Origin: Sphagnum compactum
Taxonomy: Eukaryota > Bryophyta > Sphagnopsida > Sphagnales
Length of the DNA stretch: 64,000 nt
Assembly: GCA_965153455.1 (NCBI GenBank)
Contig: OZ234503.1
Coordinates: forward strand, 372,001-436,000
Direction of reading: 5' to 3'
A program made the position numbers and the translations under genes. Below, piece after piece: positions 1-11,345 of the stretch; the stretch's first letter is position 1, and every line of letters starts with the position of its first letter. Under the pieces are notes generated by a model that saw nothing but the letters and a program-made list of their open reading frames with translations, searched no databases and was not told the DNA's origin.

Positions 1-419
1 TAAAGACCTTGGAAAACTGAAAGGCGTAAGGCTACAATTCAAAATCAGTTGCGTGTGTGAGCTCTGAGGATAGTAACTTCGAGCAATATCCTTATGTACT
101 TGTACCAACGCTTCGCACCCGCTGGCTGCAAGAAGCTCACGCGGGGTTGCACCGTCCACAGATCCTTGCTTGCTGCTGGTAGCCTTGATCACGTCCAGAC
201 CCAGAAGCAACACGCCCCTTTCCAATCCCCGACAGTAGAGTCGAGAGCTAAAGACCTTGGAGAGTTGACATCTTCGCAGAAGGTGCGTCGCGACCGGCTC
301 CGCTTTACGCGTGCAAGCTCCGCAACTACGCTGAAAGCGCGCACCGACAGTCGTGATCCGTCACCTACCAAACACCTACTTTCTTACTTATCCATTTACC
401 TGACTACCTACCGCCTTGG
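1..419. other. GC-richer leader, no gene recognised
   Basis: This stretch is richer in G and C than the DNA that follows it. A short phrase, AAAGACCTTGGA, appears near position 2 and again near 249. A 109-codon plus-strand frame (94-423) matches nothing I recognise and I do not call it a gene. The segment ends exactly where the long duplicated block begins. Confidence 0.3.
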
Positions 420-1262
420 GTGAACCAGCACCCACGTTGGTACCATGGTAAAAATCCCGAAATCCGTTTAAATTATTTCTAAATATTTACAAACATTCTA
501 CTCTTAGGCTAAATCAGCGTCTCTGAGCTCAAATCTAACATTTTCGGGGATTCATATATTGGCCGCTAAGAGGCCTTACTCAACAAGGTAAAGTATAACG
601 TCGGTTCACCCTGTCCACCTTTTCCTTTGTGGACCATTTTTTCAGACAGAAATCTCACTTTGAGCCTTGTAGTGCATGGTTGTTCGATGCTGACAGAACT
701 CATGTCATAGAAAGGGGGGGGGGAGAGTACTAAAATCTTGATTTGGCTTTTGTAAAATGCCATTCTTGACAAATTTAGTTCGGCACCTGGTCAATGGCAG
801 CATATCAAGATAAGTCATGTATCATCAGACGCAATACAATGCCCTGAGACCTCCACTGTCATGGCATATGTGCTATATCACTTTGGTAAAATCTCCCGCC
901 TGTTTGTCATTCTTATGTTCACTTTTCTCCATCTTGATCAGCTTAGGCTATATCATCAATCAAATCCCAAGTGGAATCTTTCCAAGTTAAAGTGAAAAGA
1001 ACTGCAAAGTCTTCGTATTCCAGACAATGATGCACAAGCACAACTATCATATGCCTTCACATTTCCTAAATACTTTCTCTCCTGTGTGTGCTCTAGTCTA
1101 CTGAGCTATATACCCCCATTTTGCTGCATTCTCTCCACTGCATTTCCTGCTGCTCTTCATTCATTGTCAAACTAATTGAGCACAACATGCTTGCAAAACC
1201 AGCTCCAAAAGGTGACCTATCGTTAACAGGCAATATTCCATGTCTTAGCATTAACAGAGAAC
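420..1262. repeat. Duplicated segment, copy A
   Basis: The sequence starting GTGAACCAGCACCCACG is repeated in the same orientation at 49218-50484. Shared stretches include CCACTAAGAGGCCTTACTC-like and AATCCCAAGTGGAATC text and continue to about 1262. Copy A is shorter: copy B has about 200 bp extra near 49280-49470 and about 250 bp extra near 49797-50045. No protein is evident on either strand. Copy A lies just beyond the 3' end of the minus-strand AKR exons at 1447, so it may be downstream flank of that gene. Confidence 0.8.
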
Positions 1263-1446
1263 CCGATCATATCTTTGTAGCCATCATTGTGCAAGATTTC
1301 CAGATTGCAGGATTTTGGCTGCATGAGACTCATTCTTTCCCCTCTGTCCCTTCAAGTTTTGCTTTGCCCTGTGGCTTAGTAGATTGAAATCTGGGCTTCC
1401 CTTCATCTACAAGAAGCATTGCAAATTTGGACCCGGTCTTTGGAGG

Positions 1447-3029
1447 CTAGTGATACTCATCACCACAATTCCCAGCAAATCCATTGCCCTTCCCCACCTC
1501 TGCATGAATCAATGCAACATCTCCTTCATCAAGCCTGGGAAAGAAAATGTAGCCTGGTTGCTAGTGATGTGCTCGGCTATGCTGAGCCGAGCACCAATTA
1601 TAACTGCCGCTACAGCAGGCTTGTCAGCTATATAACGCACTGCCACATTGCTGATGCTCACTTTGTCCTTTTCTGCAATTTTGACTCCGCACAAGCAGAA
1701 GCTCCTGGATCCCACATGAATCAAACACCAAATCATGGTGGGACCTGGCTTGCCCTACACTAGTATCAACAAAATGGTGGGATAAACAGAATAGCACTTG
1801 CCAAGAAAGTTTTCTAAAATTCTTGTTTGACTCCATTTGGGATGACACTAACCTGGAAAAGCATCCAACCACCACCCCGCTGGTCAATGGTGCATTTGTA
1901 TTTGGAGAGGGACTGTGTGGTTAACACAAATGTTTTGGGCTCAGGATGCCCCAAATACTTCTCTGACAGGAATCCACCTAGTAACGACCTGTCAACCACT
2001 GGATCCTCAACATCTGTCTGCAACTGACTAGACCCAAGGTTCTGTCAACCAGGAGATGAGGAGGGAATGGCCAATGAGAAAATCATCCACCATTAGAAAA
2101 GTTCGACCAAGGGCACAATTCTATGTACTTGTCCTCGTCCTTTGGAATTAAGTACCACATCCACGATCTTCAAGCAGTTGCAGTTGTGTTCCGTAAGGAA
2201 AGACATACCCATATGCAAGGATCTTAACATTGTGTTTCAAGCACCATGCAACCATCTTCTTTTCTGGCCTTCTGTCTATAATTGAATATGCAACCTGCAT
2301 GGTCACCCTTCACAATGGGTCCAATTACCTAGGGCTTCCACAAAGAGGACAGTGATATCTGAGACAATAGGAATGACAAATGTTCAAATGTCCCCTTCGG
2401 CCCAGAGGGTGTTATTGCACCAAAAGAAACCACAAGCAATCACATCAACAGAAAATGAATAGAGGGGCAGAGGAAGTGAATTCACCTGCATTCTCAAGAC
2501 TACCTTAGGAGCATAGACGCTTCCCCTCCGAGGGCATGAAGCCACAGCTGCTTGAGGAAGGGCAATAAGGGGAGGGTGAAGGTGACAAAATGGTGACCAC
2601 TAACTTCATCAGGAGTTCATTCCTAGGCTGGACCTTACCTTGAGCTTTCCAGATTTCTCTATTGATCTGTTCATGTAAGCATCCATTGGCTGTTCATAAT
2701 TACCCAGACCCCAGGAAAGCTAGGGCTTTATGGTCAGCCTTGAGACTTGCAAAAAAGGCACTAAGGTTAAGGGACAAGGTCTTTGATGCTTTTGGAGGTT
2801 GTACTGTGCACATTGTGTCGAAACATGAATAGAAACAGAGTCAAACGGGGCAGCAGAGAGGTCAAACTTCACCTGGTTTGAGACAATTGGGATTGCACAC
2901 TCCTCATAAAGTTTGGCCATGTGCACAGTGTCAAAATTTGTTAGCCCCAGCTCCTTTATCTTACCCTCCAGTTTAAGTGTATATAACAACTTCATGGAAT
3001 CAAAATAATGGACATCTCTATAATCCCAC
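1447..3029 (-). pseudogene. Aldo/keto reductase, C-terminal half (4 exons)
   Basis: Four minus-strand segments read in order as an aldo/keto reductase of the plant/bacterial NAD(P)-linked oxidoreductase type, a TIM-barrel enzyme that reduces carbonyls. Exon 3029-2873 has WDYRD, EGKIKELGLTNFDT and ends IPIVSNQ. Exon 2294-2209 has [10 protein letters not shown]. Exon 1988-1853 has LLGGFLSEKYLG. Exon 1704-1447 has NVAVRYIADKPAV, VIIGARL, SEHI and ends GNCGDEYH-stop. The first three junctions have proper GT/AG borders and matching phases (0, 2, 0). The last exon carries two compensating single-base indels, one before the IAEKD segment and one before LDEGD, so it is probably a pseudogene or contains sequence errors. 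The first exons of this family are missing here. Matching first exons occur at 57.6-58.5 kb on the same strand. Confidence 0.8.
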
Positions 3030-3659
3030 CTGTAATGAAGCACAACAATGAACCGGTCATGTAACAACTTAACATTGTGTCTCATACACATCAACTGTGA
3101 TATCTAACTGACAGATGTGGGTGGGTGAAGAAGATCAAGTCAAAGAAAAAGACAGGTGTTGCACATTGATAACATTAGGCTTGACAGCTTAGAAGGCCAA
3201 CCAATCCTAACACACAACAGCGTTGCAAAAGAAACTAAAAAGTCAAATATCCTCTCAAGTCTCTGGAAATTAGTGGTCATGGCATGTAAAGAACAGGGAA
3301 GAGAAGGTGAGAAGAGAAGCTCTATTAATTGGCCACTGGCATCTGAGAGAGGCAGACACTGATGAAAGGAACAAAGATAGCCGAAGATGAAAATATTGGT
3401 TTTACATTCACAGACCATCTCTATGATAAACCAAATGAAGAAGAAATGTAAGTTCTGAAGGATGACGTTAAGAGCCATGGACAAAAGCAAAATGACAGAA
3501 AATGATTAAGGTTGACAGCTGAGAGGAAGTAAAATGTGCTGTGGCATGAACTCTCAGGAAGACACAGAGACAAGAAAATGAAACCTCAAATTTGAGAGGA
3601 AGGAACACAATACCTTCATGTTCAAAAGGTTTAAAACAAGAGATCAAAAGGACTCAGAA

Positions 3660-5135
3660 AAGAGACACTGGCCAAGCCCTATAAAACATATTCAATTGCG
3701 AATGCTCTATCTTGATTACCGCATGAAACTAAGACGACAAGAGTACTGGACCAGACAACCAATGCGGTATTATTTTCCACACAGGTTGATTGGTTGCATG
3801 AAGTAAAAGAATATCTTCATACTAGCGTGTTTCCCAAAAATTACCCACTAAAGCACAAACATAAACTCACAAGTCGAGTGCTGAGGTTCACATTGAAGGA
3901 TGAGGGTTTGTACCACCTAGGACAGGATTTGGTGCTCCAACAATGCTTGGATCCCAAGGAAATGCCCATTGTAATGGAGGAATTGCACAAGGGGATTGGA
4001 GGTGGTCATTCCTTTGTCGATATTATCACCCACAAAATTTTGGATGAAAAATATTGGTGACCTACTTTACATAAAGAGGTGTTCATGTATTGTCATTTTT
4101 GCAATGATTGCTAGTGTACCAATAATTTGGTAACAATGAGTATGGATCCTTTGGTCACCAATCACTAGTTGACCCTTTCATGAAATGGGGTATGGATTTT
4201 ATTGATCCTATCAAACCCATGGGGAGGTATACCAGTAACAAATATATCCTGGTGGCAATAGATTATGCCACCAAATGGGTGGAGGCAAAGGCATTTCACA
4301 CCAATACCACAATTGTTACCACTAGGTTCATTTATGAGTACATATTCATTCGTTTTGGTTGCCCCTTCACATTGGTAACAGATCAAGGTAATCATTTCAT
4401 CAATGAAATAATTACTTACTTGGTGGAGAACTTTTTGTTGCAACATATAAGTTCTATTACCTATTACCCCCAAGGTAATGGGCAAGCAAAATCAACCAAC
4501 AAGGTAATTGGTACCATGCTGACCAAATTCGTCAACGACAAGCATAACGGTTGGGATGAGCATTTACTAGTGGTGCTATATGTGTATTGCACTATTTACA
4601 AGGTTACCACTAGTTAGAACCTGTTCCAACTAATTTATGGTTTGTTCCCACCTTATGCTTACAGAATATATCCTCTTTAATGGGAATAAACACAACTCTT
4701 CAAAAATGTCAACTTTGTGCATTTTAACTAGCTATATTGTAAAATTGGAGAAACTTGACGAATATCGCTAGTAAGCCATGATTACTGCAAATGCCAAAAC
4801 TACAACCCATGCAGTCTGAGCAAGTCAACATTACCATCTGAAAACATTTTCTCTAGGTGACCATGTATTATGGTTTCCCAAATGACGCAAAGAACATTAA
4901 AATAAGTTCAAGAAATGATGGTTTAGCCCCTACCAAATGTAGTATTGTTTACCCAACAATACCATCCTCCTTACTATTCTGGAAAAATTCAAACCCAATC
5001 CTATCTTCATGAATGTCAACAAGTTCGAACCATACCGCTTATTTGATGACCCAACCAGAAGATTGGTTGTGATTTCACAAAGGCGGGTAGGCAGTACTAT
5101 TAAAAATGAAAAAGTTAAGGAGGGGCGGTAGAAAG
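3660..5135 (+). mobile_element. Ty3/gypsy retrotransposon pol remnant (RNase H end, integrase)
   Basis: One plus-strand reading runs from the end of RNase H (SIANALS then a stop then LPHET, the conserved ALSRLP) through the integrase zinc-binding domain (GLYHLGQDLVLQQC, HKGIGGGH, YCHFCNDC) and the catalytic core ([26 protein letters not shown]) to the C-terminal part (SLGDHVLWFP, MNVNKFEPYRL). The third catalytic acidic residue, normally E in GQ(A/V)E, is K here, so the integrase would be inactive. In-frame stops at 3713 (R expected), 4058 (W expected), 4112 (Q expected) and 4940 (Q expected) are all single transitions. No LTRs were identified; gag and reverse transcriptase are not seen upstream, so the copy is 5'-truncated. 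Confidence 0.88.
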
Positions 5136-5139
5136 ACAT

Positions 5140-7228
5140 GTGATAGAATAATAGGGCATGGAAGAAGTTGAAGAGGAGACAATAAAAGGATAGGGCCTGC
5201 AAGAGTGGGACACTACCATAGACGAAATAACAAATCAGATTACCATCAATAAAAATGAGGACTTGGAGAAGGGGGAAACTACCGTAAGGGTATTTAACCA
5301 AGATAAGGTAAATATTGCAATGTTTAATGGAAGGAACATTGTTTAACAAAGTCAAGGAGGAGGTATGACAGTAGGTGAGAAAGTTATGGAGACTACGTGT
5401 GTGAATTTTAATGTGGTTATTAAAGACAAAGTAGGTACATCTATGGGAGGGAAGGTTCCATTCAACATGATAATCAAGGTTGTTATGGATGACACATGGA
5501 TGGGAATTCAAAATAACAAGGGAAAATGGATTTTTCCCAAGAAGATGAAGGGTTGCTAGATGGAAAAGGAGGGAACAAAGGTGGCAACGTTCAATGAAAA
5601 CCCATGGCAAAAAATGTCGAATGAAAAAAAGATAAAAAAGGACAAAACCTTTGTTTGAAATGTACTATTTGGGAGCATCACTTGTAACAATTACAAGTGG
5701 AAAGGCACCCCCAAGAATTGTACCCCATAATGAAAATATCAAGATGGGTAACCTAAGCCAATATGGTCACATCTTTTTCCTTCATCGCTTCAGGGTACAA
5801 AAGAAAAAAACGTTTTCCCCCCATGAGTCATTGTTTTATTCTTGTATCGAAAGAACACTAGAATCTAGAGGAAAAGAGGAGAGAGAAAGTGGGAAAGATA
5901 GAAAAAATAATAGAATGTAAAAATAAAAAAATAACATCAAGAGAGGGGGAGAAAGGAGCAATGAAGAATGATAAATAGAAACGTAGGAGGTAGAAGAAAA
6001 CAAAAGAAGAAGAGAAAAAAGTTCAAGGTGAGATGGAAGAAGTAAAAGACAAAAAGAAATTTGTTAGAAAAAGGTATGAGAGAAAAAAAGACAAAGAAAG
6101 ACAAAAGAGGGAGAAAGAGGAGATGGAGGTAAAGTGAAAGGGCAAAGGAAAAAAACGAGTGAGGAAAAGAAAAGGGTAGCAATTGAAAGGAGAGCAAAGA
6201 GAGTGGCAACATCACTAGGAGGAAAAATGGTGAAGGCAAGGAAGGAAATAGTAGAAGCAATAGTCACCCCACCAAAAAAGAAAAGAGAGACGAAAATTGC
6301 AATGATTTCCATGAATAAGGCCAAGAAATGGTTGAATTCTGATGACATGTTTTGGGCAAGATCAGTGGGTCTAGGAGGTTTGATGAAAATCCATTGAAAG
6401 AAAATTTGGAAAGATTTGGTTAGGATTTTTTGCGAGGATTAAAGGAGGTGGAAGATCACAAGATCACTTCGGAGGTGAGGGTGAAGAAGGTAACAATCAC
6501 TAGGGAAGTAATCGTGAAGCAAATGTGATTATCACTCTCCAAAGAAAAGATGGAATGGCTCAATCTTCCCAAAAATAAAATCAAAGATTTGATGAAGTGC
6601 ATGGTTCCCCCCATAGCCTGCATTTTGAATGAAAGATGGGTGGTATCACACATGAACAGGAAATATCCAATAAGGATGGGGGTAGTACTATAGACCATTC
6701 ACCTCAAGAATTGATAGACCTACTATAGTACTGAAATGGCCTTATTCATCTTTCAAATTAAGGTGGAGGCGGAAATCAATTGGCCCCAGCTAGTTTTACA
6801 AGGTCTAAAATCAAATATGGAGAAGTGTGGACCAAAGCCTCTTAACATCCGCAGGTGCTAAACATCATTCTATGCCAATGGTTCCCATTGGAAGGGAAAA
6901 ACCCGAAGGGGTGGGCAAAGTCACAAGTGGACTCAAAGGAGGAGTTTGAAGTAGAAAAGTTATCGCCCCCCATCCCTTTCGCTCAACATGCAAATATGGA
7001 TCAACCCATCTTTCCCATGTCGCAACAAGTGATGAAGGTACCAATTGTGATTGGAAATTTGAAGAACAATCTTTGTTTGATAAATGTTTTGCCCAAGGTT
7101 CGAAAACCTATTGTGAAGGAGGGAGCAAAGAAAAAGATGTGGTGAGATCCAATGGTACAAACTACCCCTTCAACCTCCAAGCTTTCTAGGGACCCTGCCA
7201 AGGATGGGTGAGACCATGAGGTAATCAA
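5140..7228. other. Spacer with purine-rich block, no recognised gene
   Basis: The region after the gypsy remnant has only short, low-complexity frames on both strands. Frames at 6134-6397 and 6855-7145 are rich in Lys/Arg/Glu because the DNA is purine rich. I could not match them to a family. They could be decayed gag or internal retrotransposon sequence, but nothing shows this. Confidence 0.3.
5857..6250. repeat. Purine-rich (A/G) tract of about 390 bp
   Basis: Almost all bases on the plus strand are A or G, in irregular GAAA/GAGG/AAAGA combinations, with pyrimidines sparse. The opposite strand therefore gives artefactual Phe/Leu/Ser-rich frames. It is not a simple microsatellite. It could be an expanded polypurine tract or an intrinsically asymmetric spacer. 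Confidence 0.7.
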
Positions 7229-8607
7229 ATTGGGCACAAATTGGTCACAAATGTTTTTTTACCCTTATACATGATTTAACATATATAAATCAAGGTATTA
7301 CAAAATTGTTTGCGTTGATGGTAGGAAGGTTTAGGGTCAAATTGGTCACAAATATTTGTTCACCCTATAGTATGATTTTGAGATTTGAAGATGAATAGTA
7401 CATGTAAATGAAAGTATTGTTAAATGACATGTTTTGAAAAAAGTTGTGAACTTTGATTGCAAAGTCTGCATCTTCGTGTGATAATTTCCTAAAAGCAAAC
7501 CAAATATTACACTTGGACATTGAATTGATTTTTTATGTCTTTGGCCACACATTCAAAGTCAGATATAAAAATTTGGCATTACTTACTTATTAATAATCTT
7601 CCCCAATTCTAGCAATTGAAACGTCAACTTGTTGTTGAGGGTAAACTTGTTATTGTGCGCCATGGATCATTGAACACCCACAAATTCTATTGCAATTCAT
7701 AGGTTCAAGCATTATAGGTTTGGAGTTAAATTTGCACAAAACCTTTTTATCACAATCCCCAAATAGATATGTAAATATATCATCGGTGTTTTTGATAGAT
7801 AGCTTGCTACTTACAACTTTTACAAGTGTGGATATATTTTGGAATCTTAAAGAGAAGTCTTTACAACAACAACATTCTAATGAACTTTAGAACCTCAACT
7901 TTCTACTTCTATGTTGAGACCTTGTGTTTAGAACTTCATGAAAGATGAGCTAATAGTTTAGTTAGTGGTATGTATGGCTTTCATTAATTTTCCAAAACCC
8001 CAAAGTTTCATTTCAAGTATTAGTTCTAAAATAAAATCCCTCCTCCAACATATGGTTTATTAGAGCAATCACATGCTCTGATTTCCATCATGAGCAAAAT
8101 TCGAACTTGTTTGTTGTGTAAACACTTATGCAATGCATATGGGTGCTTGCAAGGATTATACAAAACTCTATACAATGTTATTGCCAAATCATGCATTTGC
8201 TTACAACATTTCTGCATTTCATCATCAACTTCATGTAATGTCTTTTACAACTTGACAATCTTTCAAGAATTACTTTTTTAGGATTTCAAAAAGACCTTGT
8301 AACAACTCTTTCTTGTTCATTTTGTTGAATTGTTGATTACTTAAATCACAAGTTATAATAATGAAAATGGGACATTAGTATTAAGGTGATTAACATTGAC
8401 ATGTACATGATATCAAGCTTTCATTATGATGCATTCAAGAATGTGGAACATCAACTACACGATGGAGGTATGAGATTTTGGTGGCTGACATTTTGTCTAT
8501 ATTTCTTTTTTAACATGTTTTTAGAACTATCACAACAATAACCCTAACCCAAATGTTCTTCAACCATAATGGTGGCAATTAGTGATGTACCATGGAAATC
8601 GACAACA
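7229..8607. other. AT-rich spacer with short direct repeat
   Basis: A phrase containing AAATTGGTCACAAAT occurs at about 7229 and again at about 7341. The neighbouring GGTATTACAAAATTG...TTGATGG phrase (7290-7340) recurs near 9260, near 9446 and, inverted, at 10530-10600. No coding sequence is recognisable in the rest. Confidence 0.4.
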
Positions 8608-9955
8608 AATTATATATATCTCATTGTGATGTATAGTGCAATTTGTGTATGATATTTTTATTCTTGAAAAGAATTTAAAAATTCGAAAAGATAAATTATT
8701 GACATTGGATATTTTATTAATTCATGTAGTTGAATATTATTTTAAAGTAAATTGAAACTTATTTTATAACATATCAAATAATGCCAATATTGATCAATAA
8801 ATTTGTGACATTTTAATGTGTGTTCCCTTTTGTATTATAATATATTTAAATATGTATTTTCTTCATTTTTTATTGAAAGTAAAACACATGTAAATTTTGT
8901 TTGAATAAATGAATCGTTACTTATGATTCAAAAGATATAAATGAGGCATAAACTATCAATTTTTAATTTTAAAAATATTTTAATTCAAGTTTGAAATATA
9001 AGTTACTAATATTATGTAAGTTTTTTAATCCCTATAAATGAATTCTATGTAAGTTTTAGTTTACAATGTATTAAATAATGATATACTTAGTTAATCAATG
9101 TGTGAAATAATATACATTTTGCATTTCTAGAGATATAATATTTGCATAATTATTTTAATTTGGTAGAAATTTTAATTAAACATTAAATGTAATTGAAAGA
9201 CATTTTCAAACTCATGAACAACAATAATTGTTTAATGGACCAATGCAAAATGGTTAATATATGTAAATTAAAGTGTTGCAAACTTAGCCACATTGTTGGT
9301 ATAAGGTAAGCATGAACAAAGTTTAAGAGTTTAACTACAATACCCTAACTATGTTGTGATAATGTCATTAACCATGAAATAAATGAATTTTTTTACATAC
9401 TTATTCCATGTTTAATATATCATGTCATGTCCATATTAAATCATATGTAAATAAAGGTATTGCAAAAGTGGTCACATTGATGGTATTGAATAAAATCTTG
9501 AAGTGTTATTGCAATACCCTCATTGTATTATAATAATTCCACTAACCATGAAACATGATAATAAAGTTTTTAAAATTTCAACTAACATTTTAAAATTTTA
9601 ATTAAAATTGGATATTTATACACCATTTCTATTTTTTGAATCACAAGTAATTGTCCATTTATTCAAAGAAACTTTACATGTGTTTTATTTTAATGAAAGA
9701 TTAAAAAAAATTTAAATTTGGGTGTATTTTAATACAAAAGGGTATAGACACTAAACTATCAAAAAATTATTGATCATGTATGGCATTATTTGATGTGCTA
9801 TAAACTAAATTTCAATTTACATCAAAATAATATTCAATTACATGCATTAATAAAATATACAATGTTAATAACTTATTTTTTGGAATTTTTTAATTCTCTC
9901 TAGAAATAAAAAACATCAAAAAAATTGCATTATACATAACAATGGGTTTATATAT
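8608..9955. repeat. Long inverted repeat (arms ~350-400 bp)
   Basis: The left arm (about 8608-9000) is the diverged reverse complement of the right arm (about 9570-9955). Clear anchors are ATTTTATTAATTCATGTAG (left) against the complement of the stretch ending near 9860, CATCAAATAATGCCA-type text, CCCTTTTGTATTA and AAAACACATGTAAA. The spacer of about 570 bp holds two direct copies of a GTATTGCAAAAGTGGTCACA-like phrase (about 9260 and 9446). No transposase is present. It fits a large foldback/MITE-like element or the remains of long terminal inverted repeats. Confidence 0.75.
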
Positions 9956-10529
9956 ATTAATTTACATTTAATATAATTTTACTCAATTTATATGGTATTT
10001 CAAATAAATATTAAGATATTATATGTATTAAATTGAATTGGGTTTCTAATTTCTAACAATATTAATTATATATATAGTATTACATGATATAAAAAATAAT
10101 ATTTCTAAAGACTAATATTGAAACCAATATATAAATCATAAAAAATACATAAATATTTTTTTACATATTTATAAAATATAAAATATTAATGATCTATTAT
10201 ATACTTATTTTAGACGAGAAATTAGTTATTATATATATAACTATAAAATAAAATTTCAATCATACATAAGATTAATATGTGGGAGAGGTATCAATTTTAT
10301 TAATAAGAAAACCATTAAATAAAGATGACATCATGTGCTGGATTTTTTTTGTAAATATCCATTAAAATCTTATTAAATAGTAAACTTTAAGTTTTTTTTT
10401 TTTGAAATGAGTTTGCAACTTTAAAAAGGAAAACAACATAAATATGTACATTATTGGAAAAATGTTCAAAGTGAACTTGTAATTTTTTGATTTCAAGAAA
10501 ATTTGAATTATAACCTTAAGTTATAAATT

Positions 10530-11345
10530 ACACATTAGACCCTAAACTCTAAACCCTTTTACCATCAATATGACCAATTTTGTAATACCTTCATTTACTT
10601 CAATCAATATGTGTGGCATGATATAGTGAACATGGAATAAGTATTTTAAAAAACATTCTTTTGTTTCATGGTTTACAATATTATCACAAAATGATGTGGG
10701 TATTGCTTTCCTTCTAAATTTTGTTAAGGCTATGCAATTCCTCTCCAAATTCCAAAAGATATGTTATGGAGCCCAAAGGATTTATGGGAGACCTTAACAT
10801 GGGTATTACATGTGAATTGAATAGTTATGGGCATTAATAATACCCCAATGATAGCACGAACCAAAATAATTAAGCCCATGGTGTTTGTAAAGTACCCCAA
10901 TGAAGGTATTGCCTTCATTCTAGGTTGAGGTATGGCTATGCAATACCCCTTCACATTTCAATAGATATGGTATGGAGCCCAAAGAATTTTTTATATACTC
11001 TAAGAAGGGTATTGCACATGCATCAAATAATTCTAAGCATGAGCAATACCCCTCCAATAGCCTAGACCAAAATAATTTAGCTTATGGTGTTTATAGAATA
11101 CCCCCATGAAGGTATTGCTTTCTATATAAATTTTGGAATCGTTATGAACTACCCTTTTAGGTCTCAATAAATATTATGTTATGGAGCCCAAAGGATTTTT
11201 GATATACCGTTAAGGGGTATTACACATACATTGAATAGTAAATCTAGACATGAATAATACCCCTCTGATAGTTTAAACCAAATTAATTTAACTGTTTACA
11301 AAATACCCTCATGAGGGTATTGCTTTTTTTCAAGGTTTGAACTTT
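10530..11345. repeat. Tandem array, ~207 bp unit, three copies
   Basis: Three successive units share the phrase GGAGCCCAAAGGATTT at 10768, 10974 and 11183, giving spacings of 206 and 209 bp. Each unit also carries GGTATTGC or GGTATTAC, AATACCCC and AACCAAAATAATTTA-like phrases in the same order. A partial unit precedes them, and its first 70 bp (10530-10600) is an inverted copy of a phrase seen at 7290 and 9446. No coding potential. Confidence 0.8.

Noticed and set aside
4930-5610. 226-codon minus-strand frame
   Set aside because: It is antisense to the gypsy pol C-terminal region (which reads MNVNKFEPYRL on the plus strand) and has no family features of its own.
5937-6348. Hydrophobic minus-strand frames suggesting membrane proteins
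   Set aside because: They are the complement of the purine tract, so Leu/Phe/Ser runs are expected artefacts.
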